A stretch of DNA of 26,360 nucleotides from a virus: positions 1 to 26,360 of the IMG/VR virus record IMGVR_UViG_3300034198_007766; one strand, 5' to 3'. Positions 4,406 through 12,996 of this stretch are shown piece after piece. The notes beneath the pieces were generated by a model, which was given only the letters and a program-made list of their open reading frames with translations, had not been told where the DNA came from and did no database searches. Numbering within the stretch: position 1 is the first letter of the stretch; each line of letters begins with the position of its first letter. Position numbers and translations under genes: made by a program.

Positions 4406-7246
4406 ATGAGCTCTCCTGTACGCGGCAAAATTAAAACTCCCGATGGTCGCATCGTGGAAATTACCGACCAAGAGTTCCAGTACGGGCGTTGGTGGAATAA
4501 AAAAATCGATCAATTCAACCGAGAGATTTACTCGTTCCGAAACCCCATGCCGCTGGAGAAAGGCGGAGAGCTTCCCGAGTTCCATTTCAAGCGTATCGTT
4601 TCCGCTCTGTGGCCTGCGGATGGGCCTAAACCCTTCGTCTGGCACCCGTGGGCAGAAAGAATGTTGGAGGCCGCGTGCCAGAACAAGTACCTCGCCGTGG
4701 CTGGCTGCGCGAGTTCGGGGAAGTGTCTTGCTCCGCACGTTCCCGTGTTGATGTTCGACGGGACTATCAAACGAAACGACGAAGTGCGAGTAGGCGATCA
4801 GCTCATGGGGCCGGACTCCAAACCCCGTAATGTTCTCGTTACGAATCCTGGCCGCTCAAACATGGTTCGTATTATTCCCGAGAAAGGAGACTCGTGGGAA
4901 TGTAACGACGATCATATCCTTACGCTCAAACGGGCTTGGTCTGGAGAGAGATGTCGGAAACGTGTCGGGGAGCTTATCGATATTTCCGTCAAAGATTACC
5001 TGGCTTCCAGCGAGTCTTTTAAGAAGCGGTTCAAACTTGTTTGCACGGGGGTAGAGTTCCCCGAGCAGCCCGTCGAGATTGACCCACGCATCTATGGGAT
5101 CTGGCTCGGTGACGGCACCACGGGACGGCCTATAATCACTTGCTCCCCGAAGACTGATCTCGACGTGTCACAGTATCTGAAAACTTATTTTCAGTCTGAA
5201 GGGTATGATCTCAAAGTGACTTCCTACGCTGGGAAGTGCCCCACATACATGGTGTCCCACAAGGGTGCTCGCGGTAACCCATTTTTCGATTTGGTAAAAG
5301 AGTCTTCCGGAAATCCTCCCCTCGCCAGACCGTGGGAGGGAGAAAAGAGGATCGCTCGACGGTACTTGATCAATAGTCATGAAAAACGGATGCGCCTACT
5401 TGCTGGAATCATAGATTCCGATGGATACTCTGCGGGCACCTACTACGAGATTGCTTGCTCCTATCCCGGACTGGCCCAAGACATCGTGTTTCTAGCTAGG
5501 TCGCTGGGGTTCCGAGTAACTGTCAAAGACCGCATCATAAAGCTCAACGGGAAGGAGTATACATCCCAGAGGATCTGCATCTTGGGGAATACGTCTGAGA
5601 TTCCGACCCTCCGTAAGAAGTGTGTTACCAAAAAGCGAAGACAGAATTCCGACTGTACTTCTTTTGAGGTGCAGCAGTTGGGTGAAGGCGATTGGTACGG
5701 GTACACCCTCGATGGAGACGGTAGATTCCTACTGGGGGATTTTACTATAAATCACAACACCGATTTTTACGCTATCTGGGCTATTGTAAACTTCATTGTC
5801 GCACCTTACGACACAATGGTTCTAGTCACCTCGACTACGCTCAAAGACTCCCGCAAGCGTATCTGGGGATCGATCCGAGATTATTGGCAAGCCGCGCCCC
5901 CTTTGCCTGGGAAATTGGTCGATAGCATGGGCCTCATCCGATTTGAGGATGGGACTGGCGGAACCAGCGATAAGTCCGGCATCACGCTTATCGCCGCTGA
6001 GAAAAAGAAAGAGAAAGAGGCGGTCGGCAAGCTGATCGGATTCAAAAACAAACGCGTGATAGTGATCGCCGACGAAATGCCCGAGCTCTCGGAATCAATC
6101 TTGGAGGCATCCGCCAGCAACCTTTCCCTGAACCCCGAGTTCCAGTTCATCGGCATCGGCAACCCTGCATCCCGCTTCGACGCATTCGGAATCCTTGCGA
6201 AGCCGAAAGACGGCTGGCAGTCCATCAGCCCTCTTGAAGACGAGTGGGAGACCGAGCGGGGCTTGTGTATCCGCTTCGACGGAGAGAAGTCCCCGAACGT
6301 CATCGCCAATAAGCTCATCTATCCCTGGATCGTGACTCAGGCCAAGATCGACGAGGCCAAGGCACGCTTCGGCGAGAACTCGCTTGCCTACTACCGAATG
6401 TTCCGTGGCTACTGGGCACCGACCGGAGACGAGGACAATATCTACTCCGAGGCGGAGATCATCGCTACCCAAGCCGACAAGACAGCTATCTGGCTGGAGG
6501 AGCCTACCAAGGTGGCGGCACTTGATCCGGCGTTCACCAATGGTGGCGATCGATCAGTGCTCTACCACGGGCTCTACGGAATCTCCCGCGAGGGAATCCC
6601 AGCTCTTTGCTTCACGCACTACGAGCTACTCCAGGACGACGTGACCAATAAAAAGCAAACTCGCAGCGAGCAGATCGTCCGTCAGTTCCAAGAGAAGTGC
6701 GAGATCGAGGGCATACTACCTGAGCACACGGCATTCGACGCGAGTGGCGCGGGAGGACCCTTCGGCGACATCGTGGACATGATCTGGTCTCGGAACGTGC
6801 TCCGGGTCCAGTTCGGAGGTAAGGCTTCCGAGCTCCCCGTTTCCGCAACTGACAACACCCCTTCGTGCGAAAGGTACGTCAACCGGGTCTCCGAGCTTTG
6901 GTTCTCGGCCAAGGAGTTGATCCGCAACGGGCAGCTCAAAGGAATCGACCGAGAGCTTGCCAAGGAGATGTGCTCTCGCAAATACAGCACCGACAAGGGC
7001 ACAGCTCTCCGGATGCGAGTTGAGAGCAAAGTTGACATGAAGGGTCGAGTGGGAGCTTCCCCAGATATTGCGGACGCCGCAGCCATTTTGATCGAACTCT
7101 GCCGTCAAAGGTTCGGGTTCGGGGGGATGACAGTCAAGGCAAAGAACGAGCAGTCCACTTTTGAGTCCAAAAGAGCCTATAACTTTAGGAAATTGGGATT
7201 AGCTAACCTTGGAAAGTCACTACAACGCGATCAGTTTTCCTCTTGA
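4406..7246 (+). CDS. terL: Terminase large subunit with in-frame intein
   Basis: The DNA-packaging motor ATPase and nuclease. The 946-aa precursor becomes a 601-aa terminase after removal of a 345-aa intein (residues 107-451). The spliced P-loop reads GCASSGKTDF (Walker A). Walker B is VIVIADE (D556/E557 of the precursor). The C-terminal RNase H-fold nuclease shows AALDPAF (D707), the AFDASGAGG segment and ASPDIADA (D887, D890). I start at ATG 4406, which has a good GGAG 7 nt upstream. An in-frame ATG at 4292 would translate the tRNA-like attP region and is unlikely. The last codons and the stop (TCTTGA) lie inside the first 32-bp direct repeat. It is the first gene of the right arm. Confidence 0.95.
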   Translation: MSSPVRGKIKTPDGRIVEITDQEFQYGRWWNKKIDQFNREIYSFRNPMPLEKGGELPEFHFKRIVSALWPADGPKPFVWHPWAERMLEAACQNKYLAVAGCASSGKCLAPHVPVLMFDGTIKRNDEVRVGDQLMGPDSKPRNVLVTNPGRSNMVRIIPEKGDSWECNDDHILTLKRAWSGERCRKRVGELIDISVKDYLASSESFKKRFKLVCTGVEFPEQPVEIDPRIYGIWLGDGTTGRPIITCSPKTDLDVSQYLKTYFQSEGYDLKVTSYAGKCPTYMVSHKGARGNPFFDLVKESSGNPPLARPWEGEKRIARRYLINSHEKRMRLLAGIIDSDGYSAGTYYEIACSYPGLAQDIVFLARSLGFRVTVKDRIIKLNGKEYTSQRICILGNTSEIPTLRKKCVTKKRRQNSDCTSFEVQQLGEGDWYGYTLDGDGRFLLGDFTINHNTDFYAIWAIVNFIVAPYDTMVLVTSTTLKDSRKRIWGSIRDYWQAAPPLPGKLVDSMGLIRFEDGTGGTSDKSGITLIAAEKKKEKEAVGKLIGFKNKRVIVIADEMPELSESILEASASNLSLNPEFQFIGIGNPASRFDAFGILAKPKDGWQSISPLEDEWETERGLCIRFDGEKSPNVIANKLIYPWIVTQAKIDEAKARFGENSLAYYRMFRGYWAPTGDEDNIYSEAEIIATQADKTAIWLEEPTKVAALDPAFTNGGDRSVLYHGLYGISREGIPALCFTHYELLQDDVTNKKQTRSEQIVRQFQEKCEIEGILPEHTAFDASGAGGPFGDIVDMIWSRNVLRVQFGGKASELPVSATDNTPSCERYVNRVSELWFSAKELIRNGQLKGIDRELAKEMCSRKYSTDKGTALRMRVESKVDMKGRVGASPDIADAAAILIELCRQRFGFGGMTVKAKNEQSTFESKRAYNFRKLGLANLGKSLQRDQFSS
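4724..5758 (+). mobile_element. LAGLIDADG intein in terminase Walker A motif
   Basis: A 345-aa protein-splicing element with homing endonuclease. It begins with Cys1 (CLAPHVPVLMFDGTIKRNDE, block A). Block B is around ECNDDHILTL. The two dodecapeptide motifs of a LAGLIDADG endonuclease are IYGIWLGDG and LLAGIIDSDG, both with their acidic residue. It ends in block F/G (WYGYTLDGDGRFLLGDF, then TINHN) with the penultimate His and terminal Asn. The first extein residue is Thr. All splicing and nuclease residues appear intact, so it is probably active. Insertion falls between the Lys and Thr of the P-loop, so the ATPase cannot work unless splicing occurs. Confidence 0.95.
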
Positions 7247-7267
7247 CAAGGTATCATATACAACGCA
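7236..7267 (+). repeat. 32-bp direct repeat, copy 1 (fibre cassette left end)
   Basis: A perfect 32-bp match to 10379-10410. It begins TTTCCTCTTGACA and ends AGGTATCATATACAACGCA. This copy contains the terminase stop codon, and the second lies between the cassette's last gene and the portal gene. Identity drops immediately outside the 32 bp. It may be a duplicated promoter or the footprint of a recombination event. Confidence 0.85.
7249..7267 (+). promoter_or_regulatory. Recurrent upstream element, archetype copy
   Basis: AGGTATCATATACAACGCA, with an inverted-repeat core GTAT-CAT-ATAC. It lies 17 nt before the ATG of the 7285 gene and directly after TTGACA (7243-7248). The TTGACA-to-TATACA spacing is only 8 bp, so this is not a standard sigma-70 promoter. 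It could be a phage or alternative-sigma promoter, or a repressor operator. Confidence 0.45.
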
Positions 7268-7284
7268 CTTATTACCCACTACTC

Positions 7285-7593
7285 ATGTCTTCCCCTCTTC
7301 CCAACATTATTAAAGGTAGTAGCTGGGGGTATATCCTCACTCTGACGAACTCCGGTGCCCCCTTTGACTACACTGGCAGCACTCTCACCGGAGAGCTGTT
7401 GGATCGTGCTGGCGGGAAGACGCTACTCACTTTTTCCGTTAATGACCTCGGTTCTGGACAGCTCAAGGTTTACCTTACCCCCAGTCAGACTGAGGGTCTG
7501 AGCACCCAGGACTACTACCATAAGGCCACCTTGGTTCAACCTGATGGGTGGACAACCCGAATGGTTGACTCGGTGGTTCACGTCAAACCGTGA
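7285..7593 (+). CDS. Hypothetical structural protein (fibre cassette)
   Basis: A 102-aa protein beginning MSSPLPNIIKGSSWGYILTL. The pattern of alternating hydrophobic strands (GELLDRAGGKTLLTFSVNDL, then GQLKVYLTPSQTEGLSTQDY) resembles the N-terminal beta-sandwich domain of phage baseplate upper or fibre-associated proteins. That family link is only a resemblance. I chose ATG 7285. The longer form from TTG 7243 would translate the direct repeat. No Shine-Dalgarno is present and the leader is A/C-rich. Its stop overlaps the GTG start of the collagen-like gene. Confidence 0.7.
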   Translation: MSSPLPNIIKGSSWGYILTLTNSGAPFDYTGSTLTGELLDRAGGKTLLTFSVNDLGSGQLKVYLTPSQTEGLSTQDYYHKATLVQPDGWTTRMVDSVVHVKP

Positions 7594-8003
7594 GCCAGGA
7601 TCTCAAAGCAACGGTTTCCCCTTTAGCAACTGAGCTTGCGGTCGTCGATGCTCAGCTATCGGCTACCGTCTCCGGACCTTTTCAGATCGGCGTGGCTTTG
7701 GGGGATTTCCCTCAGGTTCACTCCGTTTTAGAGCCAACTATTGTCCCCGCCACTCTTCATTTAGGTCCTCCAGGCCCAAAAGGAGACGACGGGGCGGCTG
7801 GGGCTGACGCCCCAGTCTACCAGCACCGATCTGATTTTCTGGGAAATGTAAATTATCTAGGAAAGGCACCTCTTTCTACATTGGAAAGCGCAGCGGCATG
7901 GCTCATTTACCGACTCACTTTTAACTCCGATGGAAGCCTATCGGAAAAAGCTACTGCTAATGCAGTGGCTTGGACAAACCGCACAACCGTAACCTACTCA
8001 TGA
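7590..8003 (+). CDS. Collagen-like phage structural protein
   Basis: A 137-aa protein with five Gly-X-Y triplets (GPPGPKGDDGAAGAD, residues 59-73) between two beta-rich parts. Short collagen-like spacers trimerise phage fibres. The C-terminal part (YLGKAPLSTLESAAAWLIYR, ending AVAWTNRTTVTYS) resembles a small domain recurrent in phage fibre-associated proteins. Translation starts at a GTG overlapping the preceding stop (GTGA). Its own TGA overlaps the next ATG, so the cassette genes are coupled. A trimeric fibre or decoration role is likely but inferred. Confidence 0.75.
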   Translation: MSQDLKATVSPLATELAVVDAQLSATVSGPFQIGVALGDFPQVHSVLEPTIVPATLHLGPPGPKGDDGAAGADAPVYQHRSDFLGNVNYLGKAPLSTLESAAAWLIYRLTFNSDGSLSEKATANAVAWTNRTTVTYS

Positions 8004-8200
8004 ACGAACAAATCTCACTAGCCTATAGCCTACAGCCTGACGGCTCTTCCTCTATCGCTTTCAGTATTTCAGTCATTGACGGCTCTGGAGAGTCAAAAAA
8101 CATTAACACTTCTTCTCTATCTGGAAATGCAATCGACTTGAAGTTCATCGCCTCAATCAACGAGGCAATCGGCGCATACCGAGAAGAAAAAGGAATCTAA
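8000..8200 (+). CDS. Small hypothetical cassette protein, 66 aa
   Basis: Function unknown. The sequence MNEQISLAYSLQPDGSSSIA through SLSGNAIDLKFIASINEAIG suggests one beta domain with a C-terminal helix. The ATG at 8000 overlaps the previous TGA. An upstream in-frame ATG inside the collagen-like gene is less likely. It ends 3 nt before the next gene. Being coupled between a collagen-like protein and a large fibre-like protein, it may be a chaperone or a small structural partner. Confidence 0.65.
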   Translation: MNEQISLAYSLQPDGSSSIAFSISVIDGSGESKNINTSSLSGNAIDLKFIASINEAIGAYREEKGI

Positions 8201-8203
8201 ATA

Positions 8204-10378
8204 ATGGCTACATTTCGTGCCATAGCTAACGGAAACTGGTCTTCAACTTCCACTTGGAATGGGGGTGTTGTGCCAACCAATGGGGCGACTGTTTATGCCA
8301 ACGGATTCAATGTGACTATTGATCAAGACATCACAATAGGTGGCTCAAACAATGTTTCCGTAAATGCTGGAAGTTTTGTAATTGGTCAGTGGTATGAAAT
8401 CACTTTTGTTGGAACTACGAATTTTACCACGATTGGAGCTTCTTCAAACACTATTGGAACCATCTTTCTAGCCTCTGGAGTTGGAACTGGAACTGGAACA
8501 GCAATCACTCATGCTACAATTACTACGCTGAATAATACTGGAGCTGGCGCAACAGCAGGAGGTGGATTTATACTCTCTACAAGCAGGGTGATAACTACCG
8601 ATATGCGTGGTTCGACTACTAATTGTCTGACAGCATCTGGAGCTATAAATATTTCTCTTTCTGGGTTGCAGCTAATTGCTGGAACAACCCAAACCTCTTA
8701 TGTCCTCGTATGGGGAAGTACAGGGACGCTCACCCTTACTGGATGCGTTGTGCAAGGTTCAAACGGAGGGCCATGCCTAATTAATTCTAGCACTGGAACA
8801 ATATCGGCAAATTCTTGCACCATCAATGGTGGGTACAGCACCAATGTAAGCTATGCAATTTTTTCAAATACTACTGGATCGATACTTGTGTCGGGTAGCG
8901 TTATTTCTGGAGGAACCACCAACCAATCAGGAACCGCAATCTACGTTACTGGACTTGGGCTGGTATCCATAACCACTAGCACAATAAATGGAGGTTATAG
9001 TTCTGGTACTTCAAGTTACGGAGTCGGCAACATGGGTAACGGAACCCTCACAATAACTAACAGCACCCTAATAGGGATTGCTGGCCCTGCCGTTGCCAAT
9101 CAAGCATCTGGAGTGACTACTTGCACAGGATGCACCTTTACTGCTGGAAACAATCACGCTGTTCTTAGCACAGTTACAGGTGTAACTATTAGCGGTTCAT
9201 TATTTGATGGCCCAACTGGTGTAGTGGCTGTCCATAGCCAGCGACAATATTTAAGTGTTGTCCCAGCGTTGATGCAACATCGACGAGCTTTGAATGGCTC
9301 AAGCACTTTCTATACTTTGTATGGGCCAGACTTTGGTGTGTTTGGAAATCCTGCGTCCACTGATGTCAGGACAGGCGTATCTTATGCTGCAGGTAACTTG
9401 ACAGGAACGCTTGCCGTCCCAGCCGCTGGAAGTGTTGCCCTTGGAGTGCCAGTAGACGCAACAACTGGAACAGCAGTCCTCACCGCAGCAAATGTACAGG
9501 AAGCACTCACTTCGCAGGGACTCACGACCACTCGTGCGGCAAACCTCGACAACCTAGATGCTACTATCTCTTCACGGCTTGGGTCTTCAGCTTACACGGC
9601 TCCAGCAAATTCGGATATTTCAGCCATCAAAGCGAATACAGATGCAAATCTTGATGCTGCGATTTCTTCTCGTCTAGCAACCTCTGGATATACAGCCCCA
9701 GACAATACATCTATTACTGCTATTAAGGCCAAGACTGATAACCTGCCTTCCTCCCCAGCAGCCGTCTCTGACATTCCAACCGCAGCGACAAATGCTTCGG
9801 CTGTTAGGACGAATCTTACAACGGAGCTTGGTAGGATCGACGTTGCTACATCAAGTCGCCTAGCAACCTCTGGATACACTGCGCCAGCAAACTCAGACAT
9901 TGCGGCTATCAAAGCAAATACTGACGCAAACCTCGACGCTACGGTCTCCAGTCGCCTCGCCGCTTCAGCTTACACGGCTCCAGATAACGCAGACATCACA
10001 GCGATCAAAGCGAAGACTGACGCAAACCTCGACGCCGCTGTTTCTTCACGGCTTGCGGCTTCAGCCTATACAGCCCCAGACAATGTGGACATCGCGGCCA
10101 TTAAAGCGAAGACTGATAACTTACCCGCAGCCCCGGCAGCCACAGGAGATATTCCCTCGGCCTCAACGATAGCCTCCGCAGTCCGGACTAACCTCGCCGT
10201 GGAATTAGCTCACCTGGACGCTAACATTTCTTCCGCTGGGGACCCTTCAGCCACCGCTACGGCGGTATGGAGTGAGGCTACTTCCTCTCTGTCCGTATCG
10301 GGTAGCATCGGTGAAAGGCTCAAGAACTCCTCCACGGTAGCCACAACTGGTGAGCAACTTACAACAGTCCTTACCTAA
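8204..10378 (+). CDS. Large repeat-rich fibre/adhesin-like protein
   Basis: A 724-aa protein with three parts. Residues 1-55 (NGNWSSTSTWNGGVVPTNGA) resemble the start of secreted beta-helix proteins. Residues about 110-330 are Gly/Thr/Ser-rich, with repeated short strands (TCTGCTFTAGNN-type), consistent with a right-handed beta-helix. Residues about 455-640 hold five copies of an SRLxxSxYTAPxNxxIxAIK unit followed by ANTDANLDA or AKTDNLP linkers, likely a trimeric stalk. Residues 57-100 (VGTTNFTTIGASSNTIGTIF, then GTGTGTA) match a short module I have seen inserted in many phage structural proteins. The start has AGGA 9 nt upstream. The gene looks more AT-rich than the neighbouring terminase and portal. 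Likely receptor binding; not proven. Confidence 0.78.
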   Translation: MATFRAIANGNWSSTSTWNGGVVPTNGATVYANGFNVTIDQDITIGGSNNVSVNAGSFVIGQWYEITFVGTTNFTTIGASSNTIGTIFLASGVGTGTGTAITHATITTLNNTGAGATAGGGFILSTSRVITTDMRGSTTNCLTASGAINISLSGLQLIAGTTQTSYVLVWGSTGTLTLTGCVVQGSNGGPCLINSSTGTISANSCTINGGYSTNVSYAIFSNTTGSILVSGSVISGGTTNQSGTAIYVTGLGLVSITTSTINGGYSSGTSSYGVGNMGNGTLTITNSTLIGIAGPAVANQASGVTTCTGCTFTAGNNHAVLSTVTGVTISGSLFDGPTGVVAVHSQRQYLSVVPALMQHRRALNGSSTFYTLYGPDFGVFGNPASTDVRTGVSYAAGNLTGTLAVPAAGSVALGVPVDATTGTAVLTAANVQEALTSQGLTTTRAANLDNLDATISSRLGSSAYTAPANSDISAIKANTDANLDAAISSRLATSGYTAPDNTSITAIKAKTDNLPSSPAAVSDIPTAATNASAVRTNLTTELGRIDVATSSRLATSGYTAPANSDIAAIKANTDANLDATVSSRLAASAYTAPDNADITAIKAKTDANLDAAVSSRLAASAYTAPDNVDIAAIKAKTDNLPAAPAATGDIPSASTIASAVRTNLAVELAHLDANISSAGDPSATATAVWSEATSSLSVSGSIGERLKNSSTVATTGEQLTTVLT
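9574..10113 (+). repeat. In-frame repeats encoding SRLxxSxYTAPxN units
   Basis: Five imperfect copies of a unit encoding SRLATSGYTAP-like plus DIxAIKAxTD, with two copies followed by longer NLP-containing linkers. The copies differ at many synonymous positions, so the array is old or under selection for protein rather than DNA sequence. It forms the predicted stalk of the 8204-10378 protein. Confidence 0.75.
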
Positions 10379-10410
10379 TTTCCTCTTGACAAGGTATCAT
10401 ATACAACGCA
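10379..10410 (+). repeat. 32-bp direct repeat, copy 2 (fibre cassette right end)
   Basis: A perfect copy of 7236-7267, starting at the end of the fibre gene's TAA context and ending 45 nt before the portal ATG. The pair exactly brackets the four fibre-cassette genes. Confidence 0.85.
10392..10410 (+). promoter_or_regulatory. Recurrent upstream element at portal gene
   Basis: Identical to the 7249 copy (AGGTATCATATACAACGCA). It precedes the portal start by 45 nt, and the intervening leader is G-poor and lacks a Shine-Dalgarno. It is likely the control element of the head gene block. Confidence 0.45.
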
Positions 10411-10455
10411 TTTAGTTGTTGCGTACAGCGCACTTACCCCTTTTTGTTTTAATTC

Positions 10456-12690
10456 ATGGAGACTCTTTCACCTTCGGTCAATGACCCGTTGGTCGGCAAT
10501 CTTAACGCCGACGGCTCCACTCCGCCTAGCCGTATCAAAGACCCGGACTCTCTCCATGCGGTCTATCTCCGTCTGAAACAATCCGATGACATCAACGCTC
10601 GTAACCGAGCCGAGGTGGACGCAATGTTCGACGGGGCAGCTCCTTACGACGATCACGTGCTCCGTCAGGCCGGAATGGGCCAACGGTGTAACCTGAACTT
10701 CGGCGAGGCCGAGACCCTCCTAGAGTCAGCTCTTGCCGGATATGTCGATCTCATCAACTCGGTGGAAAAACTGGTCAGTATTTCCGTCAAGGAGTCCGAC
10801 GCTCAGAAGAAGTCTGACTACGAACAAATCATCTCCGAAGGATTTACAAAGATGTTGCGCGAGTGGGATGAGTTTTCCTTCAAGCACGTTCTCAACAGCA
10901 CCTTCTTCATCAAGCACGGCGTATCGGTAGCCTATTTCGAGGACGAATACGATTGGCGTTGGCAGATCTCCAAGATCGGAGACTTCTTGCTTCCACGTAG
11001 AACATTTGCTTCGGAGGAGATGGTCGAGATCGCAGTCTCCCCCCGCATCATGCGAGGCCACGAGCTTTACAGCTTCATCAAAGACGAGGAGCGTGCAGCC
11101 GAACTCGGTTGGGACGTGGACGAGGTCAAGAAAGCCATCCTCGCCAACACCGGGGCTCAGAACACCTACCACATCACCGACTGGGAACGCTACGCTGAGG
11201 ATCTCAAGAACAACGATCTCTTCGTGGCTCATGGCTCCGGATCGGAAGTCCGAGTGATCCATGCCTGGGTCAAGGAGTTCGACGGAACGATCTCCCACTA
11301 CATTTCTCTAGCCGACGGCAGCAATAAAGAATTCCTCTACGCCAAGCGGAACCGCTTCCGCAAAGCCTGCGATGCGTTCGTGACGTTCACCTACGGGGTT
11401 GGAACCAACGGCTTCTACCAAGCAATCCGAGGACTCGGATATAAGATCTTCCCGCACATCCAGGTTTCCAATCGCATGAGATGCCAGTTCGTCGATGGCG
11501 CGATGCTTTCGACCTCCCTGCTCATCCAGCCGGACAGCCAGGAGTCTCTTGAGGATCTGGCGTTCGAGTATCTCGGACCTTTCAGCGTGCTGAACGCCGG
11601 GGTCAACGTCATCGACAAGCAGCTCCCAAACATCGGACAAAATGCGGTTCCGGTTCTTCAGGATATGCAACAGCAGTTGCAGAACCGCGCTGGTTCCTAC
11701 CAGTCCACTGCGGGTAACCCAAATCCGAAAGAGCGCACCAAATTTGAGGTTCAGGCTCAACTCCAAGGTGACGCAAGGCTCACTACCGGAGCCATGAACT
11801 TGTTCTATGAGCCTTGGAATCGCCTGATCCGTGCAGCCTTCAAGCGTGCAACTCGTGAGGATTACCTTGCCGCAGAGCGCGGTGGCGAAGCCGTCGCCGC
11901 TTTCAAGAAATACTGCACCTCTCGCGGAGTGCCCCTCGATGTTCTTCACAATAAGGTTGAAGAGGTCAACGCCGTCCGCTCCATCGGAGCCGGATCGGAT
12001 CAGCTCCGCTTGGTCGCGATGGATGAATTCATGCAGATGATCGGCAGCTTCGACGAGCAGGGTAAACAGAACCTTCTGCGCGATCGCGTTGCTGCTCGCG
12101 TCGGCTACGACCATGTCGATCGCTACGTTCCCGCCAAGCCAGACGCACGTCCGGTCATCGATCAAAAGATCGCCGAACTGGAGAATGCAGCCATGTCGCA
12201 GGGCAAGCAGATGCAGATTGCCCCGAACGAGAATCACTTCGTCCATGCTTCGGTCCATATTCCGGACATCCAGCAAGTGGCTCAGGCAGTGCAGCAGCAG
12301 CAGATGGACCCGCAGCAGGCTGCGGCTTATTTCCAAGCAGCCATGCCTCACGCTACAGCTCACTTGGAGCAGCTCGCTCAGGACGCCTCGCGCAAGCAGG
12401 AGTATGGACAGCTCAAGAAAGCACTCCAGCAGGCTGGGGAGATTGCAGAGCAGACCGCCGAAAAAGTTCAAGCTCAGCAGGCTCAGGCAGCAGAGCAAGC
12501 CCAGCAGCCAGGAGTTGCCTCAGAAGATCAATCAAAGCTCCAAGCCCGTCAGCAAGAGTTGCAGATGGAGGCGGAGCGTCACCAACAAAAACTGGCTCTC
12601 GAAGCCGCAGAAGCGAAGCAGAAGCTCGCTCTCCGCGATGCCGAGACCGCGCAAAAAATCCGTGCAGCGTCTGCTGCACAAATCGCCTAA
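10456..12690 (+). CDS. Portal protein
   Basis: The dodecameric ring at the capsid vertex through which DNA passes. The 744-aa length and position (after terminase, before scaffold and capsid) fit a podovirus-type portal. The N-terminal domain shows SLHAVYLRLKQSDDINARNR and a GQRCNLNFGEAETLLESAL segment typical of portals that start with a membrane of alpha/beta core. The middle holds the wing and stem-like region. The last ~130 residues are an Ala/Gln-rich coiled coil (from about QEYGQLKKALQQ on), as in many portal barrels. No Shine-Dalgarno. A recurrent element and the second direct repeat lie upstream. The portal assignment combines sequence character and gene order. Confidence 0.82.
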   Translation: METLSPSVNDPLVGNLNADGSTPPSRIKDPDSLHAVYLRLKQSDDINARNRAEVDAMFDGAAPYDDHVLRQAGMGQRCNLNFGEAETLLESALAGYVDLINSVEKLVSISVKESDAQKKSDYEQIISEGFTKMLREWDEFSFKHVLNSTFFIKHGVSVAYFEDEYDWRWQISKIGDFLLPRRTFASEEMVEIAVSPRIMRGHELYSFIKDEERAAELGWDVDEVKKAILANTGAQNTYHITDWERYAEDLKNNDLFVAHGSGSEVRVIHAWVKEFDGTISHYISLADGSNKEFLYAKRNRFRKACDAFVTFTYGVGTNGFYQAIRGLGYKIFPHIQVSNRMRCQFVDGAMLSTSLLIQPDSQESLEDLAFEYLGPFSVLNAGVNVIDKQLPNIGQNAVPVLQDMQQQLQNRAGSYQSTAGNPNPKERTKFEVQAQLQGDARLTTGAMNLFYEPWNRLIRAAFKRATREDYLAAERGGEAVAAFKKYCTSRGVPLDVLHNKVEEVNAVRSIGAGSDQLRLVAMDEFMQMIGSFDEQGKQNLLRDRVAARVGYDHVDRYVPAKPDARPVIDQKIAELENAAMSQGKQMQIAPNENHFVHASVHIPDIQQVAQAVQQQQMDPQQAAAYFQAAMPHATAHLEQLAQDASRKQEYGQLKKALQQAGEIAEQTAEKVQAQQAQAAEQAQQPGVASEDQSKLQARQQELQMEAERHQQKLALEAAEAKQKLALRDAETAQKIRAASAAQIA

Positions 12691-12693
12691 AGC

Positions 12694-12981
12694 ATGACTT
12701 ACAAAGACTGGTCCAAAAGACCGGACCTGATTGAACAGCTTGCCCTAGTTATTGGCAGCGATGTTTTCCAAGCAGCTCTTTCGGTACTAACCGAGGAGCA
12801 ACTACCCAAAACTACCCTGCGACCCGATTCCCCGAATCTCATGGAGAATCACGCTCTGCTCAACGCCAAGCGTGAGGGGTACTTCGATTTTTTGCGTAAT
12901 CTCCGGACGCTCGCCGTCCAGAAGCCCGAAGTAGTTAAAGAAGCTCTAGCCCCGTGGGGACACGTGGCTGAGAAAGAATAA
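12694..12981 (+). CDS. Small head-region hypothetical protein
   Basis: A 95-aa protein (MTYKDWSKRPDLIEQLALVI, with an ENHALLNAKREGYFDFLRNL segment). The ALLNAKREGYFDFLRNL block is helical and looks like a small conserved protein found between portal and scaffold in some phages. The exact function is unknown to me. It begins 3 nt after the portal stop and has no Shine-Dalgarno, so it is probably coupled to portal translation. It ends 15 nt before the scaffold-like gene. Confidence 0.7.
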   Translation: MTYKDWSKRPDLIEQLALVIGSDVFQAALSVLTEEQLPKTTLRPDSPNLMENHALLNAKREGYFDFLRNLRTLAVQKPEVVKEALAPWGHVAEKE

Positions 12982-12996
12982 ACCAACCCAACCCCA

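Noticed and set aside
4259-4738. Minus-strand ORF across the attP and terminase start
   Set aside because: Its ELTGLEP/DGARTRALH segment is the known artefact of translating a tRNA 3' end antisense. The rest is antisense to terL.
7243-7267. Standard sigma-70 promoter using TTGACA
   Set aside because: The nearest TATACA is 8 bp away and the hexamer at the correct 17-bp spacing is CACTTA, so the consensus spacing is not met.
11308-12498. 396-aa minus-strand ORF opposite the portal gene
   Set aside because: Leu/Arg-rich shadow of the Gln/Ala-rich portal C-terminus, with no operon context on that strand.
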